Part shown: positions 1 to 5,205 of the stretch, piece after piece | How positions within the stretch are numbered: position 1 is the first letter of the stretch | Layout of the letters: the number at the start of each line of letters is the position of its first letter | Assembly (NCBI GenBank): GCA_029553845.1 | Contig: JAKPKF010000087.1 | Coordinates: 1 to 5,205, forward strand | DNA: 5,205 nt | Direction: 5' to 3' | From: a bacterium | GTDB lineage: Bacteria; Patescibacteria; Dojkabacteria; SC72 | Notes under the pieces: generated by a model | The model's database searches: none | What the model was told of the DNA's origin: nothing | What the model saw: only the letters and a program-made list of their open reading frames with translations | Program-made: the position numbers and the translations under genes

Positions 1-193
1 AAGTGGAGAGGTGGAAAACAAAGAGGAAAAGAGAGAATATTAACAAAGAGGAAAAGAGATAAAGAGAAAAAGAGAAAAGAGAGAATATTAACAAAGAGAT
101 AAAGAGGAAAAGAGAAAATATTAACAAAGAGATAAAGAGGAGAAGAGAGAATATTAACAAAGAGGAAAAGAGATAAAGAGAAAAAGAGAAAGA
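1..193. repeat. Purine-rich direct-repeat array, non-coding
   Basis: The + strand is almost entirely A and G, broken only by short AATATTAAC islands. The 15-base unit AATATTAACAAAGAG occurs exactly four times, at 36-50, 84-98, 117-131 and 150-164, so the steps are 48, 33 and 33 bases. A 49-base segment at 29-77 is repeated without a mismatch at 143-191. The two inner 33-base units (84-116 and 117-149) differ at only two positions. AATATT is itself a palindrome. All steps are multiples of three, but each + frame I read carries TAA stops inside the array, and no start with a ribosome-binding site is present on either strand, so I call it non-coding. The array may extend to the left of the window. 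Its function is unknown; it could be a simple-sequence expansion between genes. Confidence 0.85.
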
Positions 194-311
194 TGAAGTG
201 TGTCAGGAGTCCTCACTACCTAAATAACTTTTGCACATCCCACAAACTCATTTGGCAGTGAGAACTAATGACGACGACTTATTTCACGCATATTTCGCTG
301 ATTACGCAGAT
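194..311. other. Intergenic stretch with a possible long-loop hairpin
   Basis: No gene is supported here. Base composition switches abruptly from the purine array to mixed sequence near 194-200. CTCACTACC at 212-220 can pair with GGCAGTGAG at 254-262, giving eight Watson-Crick pairs and one A-C mismatch around a 33-base loop. No T-run follows the stem, so it does not look like an intrinsic terminator. The segment runs into ATTTCGCTGATTACGCAGAT (292-311), a phrase typical of dispersed intergenic repeats in FCB-group genomes as far as I recall; I cannot check copy number here. Confidence 0.4.
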
Positions 312-388
312 AACAGGATTGATTGGATGAGCAGGATTTATAATTATTAATTTATAATCTGTTTGAATCAGTTAAATCCTTTAAATCC
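312..388. repeat. Imperfect inverted repeat, GGATT-type intergenic element
   Basis: The left side is rich in GGATT (313-317, 334-338) and the right side in AATCC (374-378, 383-387), its reverse complement. At the centre, CAGGATTTATAA (332-343) pairs with TTATAATCTG (352-361): ten base pairs with two bulged bases around an eight-base AT loop. The outer arms pair only in patches. Together with the preceding GATTACGCAGAT this resembles short palindromic elements scattered between genes in many Bacteroidota-like and Cloacimonadota genomes. That family link is from memory and not demonstrated. A transcribed copy could fold into a hairpin; no T-tract marks it as a strong terminator. Confidence 0.45.
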
Positions 389-420
389 GTATTGCTATTC
401 AGTCAGAATAAAAATTTAAC

Positions 421-610
421 TTGACAGGTTCAGATGAAAAATATTAAAAGAAATTTGAAAGTTAGTTAATATAAAAAATATTATGTTTGGCTATCCGGTT
501 TATAATTAATTAAGCAGATAGCTATTTTAAGAACTAATAACAGAGCTGTTAGCTAAAGTTGTTTAGGTATGCTAAAGTTATGCTAACAATTTTGGTCTTT
601 AACAGTAGAA
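421..610 (+). promoter_or_regulatory. AT-rich upstream region with possible operator repeats
   Basis: This stretch lies directly upstream of the leader ORF and the large gene and has no coding potential I can support. A perfect TTGACA stands at 421-426, but only weak -10 matches (TATTAA, TTAAAA) lie at 15-17 bases. A perfect TATAAT stands at 501-506 without a good -35 partner. Two AGCT-centred eight-base palindromes, ATAGCTAT (518-525) and TTAGCTAA (549-556), are 31 bases apart. GCTAAAGTT occurs at 552-560 and 571-579, and GCTAA again at 582-586. GTTAGC (548-553) and GCTAAC (582-587) are inverted to each other. These may be binding sites for a regulator; no regulator can be named and no promoter is proven. 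Confidence 0.3.
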
Positions 611-612
611 AA

Positions 613-617
613 AGGAG
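613..617 (+). promoter_or_regulatory. Ribosome-binding site of the leader ORF
   Basis: AGGAG within a purine-rich run sits five bases before the ATG at 623. The match and spacing are as good as those of the large gene, which is the main reason to take the short ORF seriously. CTCCT at 629-633 is its exact reverse complement and lies just inside the ORF, so the site could be hidden in a small hairpin with an 11-base loop. Confidence 0.45.
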
Positions 618-622
618 AAAAA

Positions 623-658
623 ATGATCCTCCTAAATATGCTCAAATTCTCTCTATAA
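623..658 (+). CDS. Possible 11-residue leader peptide
   Basis: The ORF reads MILLNMLKFSL and ends with TAA at 656-658. It is hydrophobic, with four leucines, one isoleucine and two methionines in 11 residues. It starts five bases after a strong AGGAG, stops 23 bases before the ATG of the large gene, and lies in a different frame, so it is not an N-terminal extension. The second and third codons contain CTCCT (629-633), which can pair with its own Shine-Dalgarno (613-617) or with that of the large gene (671-675). A ribosome on this ORF would cover CTCCT and could expose the downstream site, so it may couple translation. This is inference. It may equally be a chance ORF, or a decoy start in purine-rich leader DNA. 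No run of one regulatory amino acid typical of a classical attenuator is present. Confidence 0.3.
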   Translation: MILLNMLKFSL

Positions 659-670
659 AAATATGAAAAA

Positions 671-675
671 AGGAG
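671..675 (+). promoter_or_regulatory. Ribosome-binding site of the large secreted-protein gene
   Basis: AGGAG preceded by a run of A sits six bases before the ATG at 682, a near-ideal Shine-Dalgarno. It fixes the start: the in-frame codon at 664-666 is TGA, so no longer N-terminus is possible, and the encoded protein begins at once with a signal peptide. Use of such a strong site argues against a typical Bacteroidota host, where Shine-Dalgarno sites are usually weak. Confidence 0.85.
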
Positions 676-681
676 ATAACA

Positions 682-750
682 ATGAAACGCGCTACATCAT
701 TTCTTGTATTGACTCTTATTCTAAGTTCCCTGATTATTTATATTAATGCC
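682..750 (+). other. Signal peptide of the large protein
   Basis: Residues 1-23 show the classic three-part pattern: a basic start (MKR), a hydrophobic core of Phe, Leu, Val and Ile (about residues 7-21), and a polar end with Ala at 23 before Ser-Glu, the probable signal peptidase I site. There is no lipobox cysteine, so it is a Sec-exported protein rather than a lipoprotein. Confidence 0.85.
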
Positions 751-3700
751 AGTGAAGTAACTATTGGCGCAGGAAACGAAACAGGTCGTATCCCGGTAGA
801 TATGTATTATAAAAACTCGCTTTTTGAATGCTTATACTACCAAAACGAGCTGTTAATCGTGAATGGAAGTATTACGGGAGTTGCTTTTTACAACAACTTC
901 TATACGAATCTTCCCAATATGCCTATCAATATTTGGCTGGGTATTACTACCCAAACAGATTTGAGCGGTGGCTGGATACCTTCCACGCAGCTTACACAGG
1001 TGTTCACAGGCAATGTGGATTTTCCTTCTGGAACTAACACTATTAATATCACTTTCACTACCCCCTTCCAATATAGTGGTGGTGTTTTAGTGATGATGGT
1101 TGAACGGGTAATGGATACCCAATACCATTCCTTATCTGATCTATTTGCCTGTCAGACCATCGGAACAAACCGCGCGTTGAATAGCTTCAGTGACATTATT
1201 TACTATGATCCTGCCAATCCTCCAACTGGAACAGCCGCAAGCGGTAAATTCCCCAAAACCACTTTCTTCTACACTGGTCAAGGTATCGGTAATGACTTAG
1301 CTTGTTTAAGCATTACCGGAAATACTACTCCCAGTGTTGGCCAATCCTATTCATATACCGTAACCGTTAAGAACAACGGTCAGAATGCACAAAACACTTA
1401 CACTGTTAAGCTGATGCAAACAGGTGATGTAGAACTTTCTTCTACTCCTGGCTTGCCTATTAATGAAGCTCAAACCCTTACTTACACTTTAAACTGGACA
1501 CCCAGTGTTGCAGGTCCTACTAATCTTTATGGGAAAGTTATTTTAGCAACTGATGAAATACCTTCCAATAATCAAAGCCCTACTTTACCCGTTGCTGTTC
1601 AACCAGCAGGTATTCAAGCAGTTACAATTGCGGATGGAACGGAGACAATGCGAATTCCGATGGATTTCTACTATATGAATTCCTTATCTGAAACTATCTA
1701 CTTATCTGACGAATTAGGTTTTGTAAGTGGAACTATTACTTCTTTGGCTTTTTACACTAACTTCTACGATTCTCCTTCCAACGGAGCCACTAAGATTTGG
1801 TTGGGCTCAACTAATGTTCAGAATTTAAGTGCGGGTTGGATTCCTTCTACTCATCTAACTTTGGTCTTTGACGGAAATGTTACTTACCCTACAGGAATAA
1901 ATACCATTGTCATCCCTTTGCAAACACCCTATATGCATACTTCCGGAAACTTGGTAATGATGGTTCAGCGTCCAATGGATACCCAATATTATTCATCTTC
2001 TGATAATTTTTATGGCTTAACCATTGGCACCAATCGCACTTTAAAAGTTCAAAGCGATAGCACTCCTTACTATCCTGCCAATCCACCTGCGGGTACTACT
2101 CCTGTTGGAAAGGTTCCCAAAACCACTATTTTCTATACCGGACAGCAGAATATAAATGATTTGGCTTGCCTCAGCATTACTGGAAGTTCAACCCCATCAG
2201 TAAATTCTCCAACAAACTATACAATCACGGTGAAAAATAATGGAACTGCTACTCAGACCAACTACACTGTAAAGCTGATGAAAGAAGGTGTAGTGCAAAT
2301 TGCCAGCGTTCCCGGAACCTCAATTTCTTCCTTACAAACCGCTACTTTCAACCTGAGCTGGACTCCCACTGCTGTGGGAACTACCTATTTATATGGTGTA
2401 GTAGAACTTGCTGGGGATGAAATTGCTACCAATAACCAAACAGCTAACTATACTGTGCAAGTGATGGAAGCAGGACAAACTGTGGTGCAAATCGGTCAGG
2501 GAACTTCAGTAAACTCTTCTACCGATTACCCAACCCCTTACGGAACAAACTATAAAAATTTCCGTCAGCAATATTTATATACTGCTGCCGATATCTACGC
2601 TGCTGGTGGTGCACCTGGTTTGATTACTGCTTTAGCATTTAATGTAACCTCAGTGAACAACTCTTCCGCTATGCCGAACTATACTATTAAAGTAAAACAT
2701 ACAGACCAGACCCAACTGACTACAACCTTTGAAGTAGGGGACTATACTACTGTTTGGAATAATGCCAATTTCCTTCCTACTACCGGTTGGAATGTGCATA
2801 CTTTTACGACACCTTTCTTCTGGAACGGTGCTTCTAATCTTCTAATAGATATCTGCACCGATTTAATTCCTGGCAGCTGGACTCAAAATGCTTCTGTTCC
2901 ATACACTCCTACTTCTTACCCCAGCTGCTTACGGTTCCAGAGTGATAGCTCACCTGCTTCATCTGCAACAACTGGAACCACTTCTACCAATAGAGCTAAT
3001 GCCAGATTGTTTATGACCATTTCCGATATGGGTTCTCTTACTGGTGTAGTTAGTTCTGCCGGCGCTCCTTTAGAAGGTGCTTCGGTTACAGTTATCGGAA
3101 CCGTTTTCCATACAGTTACTGCCGCTAATGGTGTTTACAACTTCCAATATGTGCCAGTAGGAACTCAACAGGTTATGGCTACTAAACATGGCTATAACGA
3201 AGTTACGTATACTGTAACTATTGTGGAAGATCAAACCACAACCCAAAACTTTGAGCTTACCCTTTTACCTCAAGTTACGGTTAGTGGACATATTGTAGGA
3301 AGCGATCAACCAACGGTTGGTTTGGCTGGTGCTACAATTGCCTTAAGTGGTTATGAACCTTACGAGGCGACTACCAATGCAACCGGTAACTTCACCATTC
3401 CCAATGTTTTTGCCAATCAGACCTATAACTATGTTGCTACTGCAGTAGGTTATCAACAGGCAACAGGTCAAGTTGTGGTCGGAACCACAAATGTGAATAT
3501 GGGTGATATTATTGTTAACGAAATGGCTTATCCTCCTCATAGCGTTTTTGCTCAAGAAGCTGCTAATTTCAGCAATGTTACTATTACTTGGCAACCACCC
3601 AATCCTAATGTAGAAAATTTCACAGATGATTTTGAATCCTATACAGATTTCTCTCTGCAATTTGATCCCTGGACTTTAGTGGATGTGGATCAGAGCGCTA

Positions 3701-5205
3701 CTTACGGAATGACAGGTATCACTTGGTTACATGCTTATGAAGCTCAAGCATATATAATCTTTAATCCAACTACAATAACGCCGGCTTTAACTACTTTGAC
3801 AGCACATTCCGGAAATAAAATGGCTGCCTGCTTTGCATCTACTACTCTTCCTAATAATGATTGGATGATTTCTCCTCAAGTTACTATTGGAGTAGGTAAT
3901 GTCGTAAAATTCTGGGCAAGAAGTTATACTGCTGATTATGGATTAGAACGTTTTAAGGTAGGTGTTTCTACAACAGGCACTGCTCCTGCAAACTTTACTA
4001 TTATTAGTGGAACTACCTATGTTGAAGCTCCTGTTAATTGGACTGAATTTACTTATGATCTTAGTGCTTATGCAGGCCAGCAGGTATATGTAGGAATTCA
4101 ATGCGTATCTAATGATGCGTTTATCTTCCTGGTAGATGATGTTTTAATCGGCACACCTTCCAAAATGCTTACAGTTAGCAATCGCCAAACTGTAACTCCT
4201 GCTACAGCATCAGTTACTATTCCCAGAATTGCCGGGACTCCTATGACCTCAAGTCGTATAGTGAATAATAATGTTTCTGCAGGTAATGCTATCTATCCTA
4301 AATCTCTTCCTCCTGCAGAAAGAGTAAGTTATCAGACAACCGAAAATAATAGAGTTTTGCTTGGTTACAGAGTATATCGTCTTTTAGCTGCTGATCAAGG
4401 TAACGAAGCTAACTGGACAACTCTAACCCCCAGTAATATAACCCCTACTACTTATGTAGATAATACCTGGCAGCCCTTACCTTCCGGCGTTTATAAATTT
4501 GCCGTGAAAGCTGTTTATACCAATAATGTATTTTCCAATGCCGCTTTCTCCAATGAAATTCACAAAGGTTTGATAGGAAATCTTACAGGAATAGTAACTG
4601 ATAGTGAAACTGGTTTTCCTATACAAGGAGCAGTAATTACTGCAGGAGAATATAGCGGTCAAAGTGATGCTACAGGCATTTACAGTTTTGACGTTTATGC
4701 CGGAACCTATACTGTAACTTGCACAAAGCCAGGTTATCACCCCGGTTTACAGGCAGGAGTAGTGATTGTTGGTATGCAGACCACTATTCAAAACTTTGAA
4801 CTTGTCTCAAGTGCTATTCCTAATTTAGCAAGTGATCTCTTCTTCTCTGAATATGTAGAAGGAACAAGCAACAATAAAGCATTGGAGATTATTAACGGAA
4901 CAGGTAATCAAGTTGATTTATCCAATTATACTGTAAAACTTGCTTCCAATGGAGGAACCTGGAGCCCTATCTACATTCTTAATATGAGTGGAGTGTTGGA
5001 TGATGGTGATGTTTATGTAATTGCCAACAGCCAGGCAGAAGCATCAATTCTGGCTATTGCCAATGTAACCTCCACTGTTACATACTATAATGGTAACGAT
5101 GTAGTGGGTTTATTTAATGGAAATACCCTTATTGATATTATCGGTGTTTATCAACAAGACCCAGGAGCTGCCAATTGGCCTGTTGCCGGAACTGCTTCTG
5201 CTACT
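682..5205 (+). CDS. Very large secreted multi-domain surface protein, partial (3' end outside window)
   Basis: There are 1508 codons without a stop, open at the right edge. The protein starts with a signal peptide and is then a string of extracellular beta-sandwich modules: head domain (26-203), CARDB-like (204-313), head domain (314-491), CARDB-like (492-601), third head-like domain (602-780), carboxypeptidase-regulatory-like domains (784-863 and 864-946), fibronectin III first half (950-979), choice-of-anchor J/cleaved-adhesin domain (980-1157), a linker, fibronectin III second half (1225-1293), a third regulatory-like domain (1299-1377) and a lamin-tail domain (from 1385, cut). It is rich in Thr, Asn, Ser, Tyr and Val and has few cysteines. 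No catalytic motif or transmembrane segment follows the signal peptide. Such proteins usually act in adhesion, carbohydrate or protein binding, or as cell-surface scaffolds; the ligand is unknown. In this kind of genome they often end in a type IX-like C-terminal sorting domain, which would lie beyond the window. No gene symbol can be given. Gene reality is certain; the exact function is not. Confidence 0.95.
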   Translation, partial: MKRATSFLVLTLILSSLIIYINASEVTIGAGNETGRIPVDMYYKNSLFECLYYQNELLIVNGSITGVAFYNNFYTNLPNMPINIWLGITTQTDLSGGWIPSTQLTQVFTGNVDFPSGTNTINITFTTPFQYSGGVLVMMVERVMDTQYHSLSDLFACQTIGTNRALNSFSDIIYYDPANPPTGTAASGKFPKTTFFYTGQGIGNDLACLSITGNTTPSVGQSYSYTVTVKNNGQNAQNTYTVKLMQTGDVELSSTPGLPINEAQTLTYTLNWTPSVAGPTNLYGKVILATDEIPSNNQSPTLPVAVQPAGIQAVTIADGTETMRIPMDFYYMNSLSETIYLSDELGFVSGTITSLAFYTNFYDSPSNGATKIWLGSTNVQNLSAGWIPSTHLTLVFDGNVTYPTGINTIVIPLQTPYMHTSGNLVMMVQRPMDTQYYSSSDNFYGLTIGTNRTLKVQSDSTPYYPANPPAGTTPVGKVPKTTIFYTGQQNINDLACLSITGSSTPSVNSPTNYTITVKNNGTATQTNYTVKLMKEGVVQIASVPGTSISSLQTATFNLSWTPTAVGTTYLYGVVELAGDEIATNNQTANYTVQVMEAGQTVVQIGQGTSVNSSTDYPTPYGTNYKNFRQQYLYTAADIYAAGGAPGLITALAFNVTSVNNSSAMPNYTIKVKHTDQTQLTTTFEVGDYTTVWNNANFLPTTGWNVHTFTTPFFWNGASNLLIDICTDLIPGSWTQNASVPYTPTSYPSCLRFQSDSSPASSATTGTTSTNRANARLFMTISDMGSLTGVVSSAGAPLEGASVTVIGTVFHTVTAANGVYNFQYVPVGTQQVMATKHGYNEVTYTVTIVEDQTTTQNFELTLLPQVTVSGHIVGSDQPTVGLAGATIALSGYEPYEATTNATGNFTIPNVFANQTYNYVATAVGYQQATGQVVVGTTNVNMGDIIVNEMAYPPHSVFAQEAANFSNVTITWQPPNPNVENFTDDFESYTDFSLQFDPWTLVDVDQSATYGMTGITWLHAYEAQAYIIFNPTTITPALTTLTAHSGNKMAACFASTTLPNNDWMISPQVTIGVGNVVKFWARSYTADYGLERFKVGVSTTGTAPANFTIISGTTYVEAPVNWTEFTYDLSAYAGQQVYVGIQCVSNDAFIFLVDDVLIGTPSKMLTVSNRQTVTPATASVTIPRIAGTPMTSSRIVNNNVSAGNAIYPKSLPPAERVSYQTTENNRVLLGYRVYRLLAADQGNEANWTTLTPSNITPTTYVDNTWQPLPSGVYKFAVKAVYTNNVFSNAAFSNEIHKGLIGNLTGIVTDSETGFPIQGAVITAGEYSGQSDATGIYSFDVYAGTYTVTCTKPGYHPGLQAGVVIVGMQTTIQNFELVSSAIPNLASDLFFSEYVEGTSNNKALEIINGTGNQVDLSNYTVKLASNGGTWSPIYILNMSGVLDDGDVYVIANSQAEASILAIANVTSTVTYYNGNDVVGLFNGNTLIDIIGVYQQDPGAANWPVAGTASAT
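757..1620 (+). repeat. Internal unit 1: head domain plus CARDB-like domain
   Basis: Residues 26-313. The head domain (26-203) contains RIP at 36-38, an AFY segment, an IWLG strand, GWIPST, LVMMV, MDTQY, TIGTNR and PKTT.FYTGQ ending at 200. The second part (204-313) begins NDLACLSITG and carries TVTVKNNG, YTVKLM, NWTP and DEIPSNNQ, the pattern of CARDB-type (cell adhesion related) beta-sandwich domains. The head domain is a beta-rich module for which I recognise no named family. Unit 2 follows with no spacer. Confidence 0.85.
1621..2484 (+). repeat. Internal unit 2: head domain plus CARDB-like domain
   Basis: Residues 314-601, exactly the same length (288 residues) as unit 1 and aligned to it without a single gap. 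By hand count about 162 of 288 residues are identical (102/178 in the head domain, 60/110 in the CARDB-like part). NDLACLSITG is fully conserved at 492-501. Codons for shared residues often differ, so the duplication is old and maintained at protein level rather than a recent copy. Confidence 0.85.
2485..3021 (+). other. Third, divergent head-like domain
   Basis: Residues 602-780, about 179 long, matching the 178 of the two earlier head domains. Recognisable shared points are the IGQGT opening, ITALAF, PNYTIKV (compare IWLG), the FLPTTGWNVHTFTTPF segment before a hydrophobic LLIDI strand (compare LVMMV), and RLFMTI at the end. Sequence identity to the others is clearly low. It differs in being followed by a carboxypeptidase-regulatory-like domain instead of a CARDB-like one. 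It has two cysteines of its own (725, 749). This kind of domain occurs in secreted proteins of FCB-group bacteria, but I cannot name the family. Confidence 0.6.
3031..3270 (+). other. Carboxypeptidase-regulatory-like domain 1
   Basis: Residues 784-863. It opens with GSLTGVV, has the P-L-x-G-A-x-V signature (APLEGASVTV), then AANGVYNF, a VPVGTQQVMATKHGY segment and the closing TTTQNFEL. This is the standard seven-strand prealbumin-like fold of CarboxypepD_reg modules, which act as structural spacers or binding modules in surface proteins and not as peptidases. Confidence 0.85.
3271..3519 (+). other. Carboxypeptidase-regulatory-like domain 2
   Basis: Residues 864-946, directly abutting the first copy. 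VTVSGHIVG, VGLAGATIALSG, NATGNFTIPNV and TAVGYQQATGQVVV follow the same strand order as domain 1. It is more divergent, lacks the closing QNFEL phrase, and leads straight into the first fibronectin III strands at about 950. Confidence 0.75.
3529..4560 (+). other. Fibronectin III domain split by an inserted domain
   Basis: Residues 950-979 give the first strands of a fibronectin III domain (YPPHSVFAQ, then NVTITWQPPNP with Trp970). The matching second half appears only at 1225-1293: LLGYRVYRLL, TTYVDNTW, LPSGVYKFAVKAVY and FSNEI. A cleaved-adhesin-like domain (980-1157) and a Ser/Thr/Asn-rich linker (1158-1224) sit between the halves. The nesting is inferred from motif order; split fibronectin domains of this kind occur in related secreted proteins as I recall them. 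Confidence 0.65.
3619..4152 (+). other. Choice-of-anchor J / cleaved-adhesin-like domain
   Basis: Residues 980-1157. It has the family's opening DDFESY, an HSGNKMAAC strand, the W-x-x-S-P motif (Trp1061, Ser1064, Pro1065), VVKFWARS, ERFKVGVSTTG, WTEFTYDLSAYAGQQVYVGIQC and the closing VDDVLIG (1151-1157). This jelly-roll fold, named from gingipain adhesin regions, binds carbohydrate or protein partners on the cell surface. The ligand here is unknown. Confidence 0.85.
4576..4812 (+). other. Carboxypeptidase-regulatory-like domain 3
   Basis: Residues 1299-1377. GNLTGIVTDSETGFPIQGA, SDATGIYSF, AGTYTVTCTKPGY and TTIQNFEL match the family closely; the closing phrase is almost the same as in domain 1. 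It follows the second fibronectin half at once and is followed by a short SSAIPNLAS linker to the lamin-tail domain. Confidence 0.85.
4834..5205 (+). other. Lamin-tail domain (LTD), cut by the window edge
   Basis: From residue 1385. LFFSEYVEGTSNNKALEI, INGTGNQVDLSNYTVKL, then LDDGDVYVIANSQA and NDVVGLFNGNTLIDIIGVY are the typical order of bacterial LTD modules, an immunoglobulin-like fold common in secreted nucleases and surface proteins. The last strand, which usually carries an LVRK-like motif, should follow just past the window. Whether a nuclease or a sorting domain comes next cannot be seen. Confidence 0.8.

Noticed and set aside
1..102. Forward frame with repeated ILTKR phrases in the array
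   Set aside because: TAA stops interrupt it at 100-102 and 133-135, and the Lys/Arg/Glu run is what any A/G repeat encodes.
1..193. CRISPR array
   Set aside because: The spacing is uneven (48, 33, 33) and the segments between units are themselves repetitive purine sequence, not unique spacers.
1..212. Reverse-strand open frame running through the purine array (Leu/Phe/Ser-rich)
   Set aside because: It has no ATG in frame and no ribosome-binding site, and its composition only mirrors the A/G repeat; absence of stops follows from the pyrimidine-rich complement.
421..449. Sigma-70 promoter with TTGACA at 421-426
   Set aside because: No acceptable -10 lies at normal spacing (TATTAA at 15, TTAAAA at 17), so it is not called as a defined promoter.
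501..506. TATAAT as a defined -10 box
   Set aside because: The match is perfect, but no -35-like sequence is found 16-18 bases upstream, and the same hexamer also occurs at 339-344 and 353-358 in AT-rich DNA.
828..1037. Forward 69-codon ORF
   Set aside because: It lies in another frame inside the large gene, with no ribosome-binding site and no recognisable domain; the in-frame product of the large gene shows clear domain motifs here.
853..1071. Reverse 72-codon ORF
   Set aside because: It is antisense to the first head domain, with no ribosome-binding site and no family resemblance.
3343..3660. Reverse 105-codon ORF
   Set aside because: It is antisense to the second regulatory-like domain and the split fibronectin region, whose protein motifs are clear on the + strand.
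4477..4740. Reverse 87-codon ORF
   Set aside because: It is antisense to the fibronectin second half and the third regulatory-like domain; composition only, no motif.

Overview
The window holds an intergenic region of about 680 bases followed by the 5' part of one very long gene. The gene reads left to right from 682 and is still open at the last base, giving 1508 codons without a stop. The coding part is moderately AT-rich. It encodes a signal peptide and then a chain of extracellular beta-sandwich modules, with no enzyme domain visible in the part present.

Organism: this is inference. Three things together recall the fermentative, anaerobic Candidatus Cloacimonadota (WWE1, Cloacimonas-like): a multi-domain secreted protein built from CARDB-like, carboxypeptidase-regulatory-like, choice-of-anchor J, split fibronectin III and lamin-tail modules; strong AGGAG Shine-Dalgarno sites; and moderate AT-richness. 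Bacteroidota also carry such proteins but usually lack strong Shine-Dalgarno sites. Fibrobacterota or another FCB-group phylum cannot be excluded.

Layout. 1-193: an almost pure purine (A/G) direct-repeat array with four copies of a 15-base AATATTAACAAAGAG unit. 194-420: non-coding DNA with two possible stem-loops. The second lies in GATTACGCAGAT/GGATT-type sequence that looks like a dispersed intergenic repeat. 421-610: AT-rich leader with a lone TTGACA box, a TATAAT box, two AGCT-centred palindromes and short GCTAA direct repeats, which are possible regulatory DNA. 613-658: an 11-codon leader ORF with its own good ribosome-binding site and an anti-Shine-Dalgarno-like CTCCT just after its start. 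671-675: the ribosome-binding site of the large gene. 682-5205: the large gene.

The large protein, in order: signal peptide (1-23); two tandem 288-residue units, each a head beta-domain of about 178 residues followed by a CARDB-like domain; a third head-like domain of the same length; two carboxypeptidase-regulatory-like domains; a fibronectin III domain split by an inserted choice-of-anchor J (cleaved-adhesin) domain; a third carboxypeptidase-regulatory-like domain; and a lamin-tail domain cut by the window edge. It is most likely exported and surface-attached or released. A C-terminal sorting domain (type IX-like) is expected beyond the window but cannot be seen. No novel enzymatic or defence system is visible. 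The most unusual points are the purine array, the leader ORF arrangement and the gap-free internal duplication.
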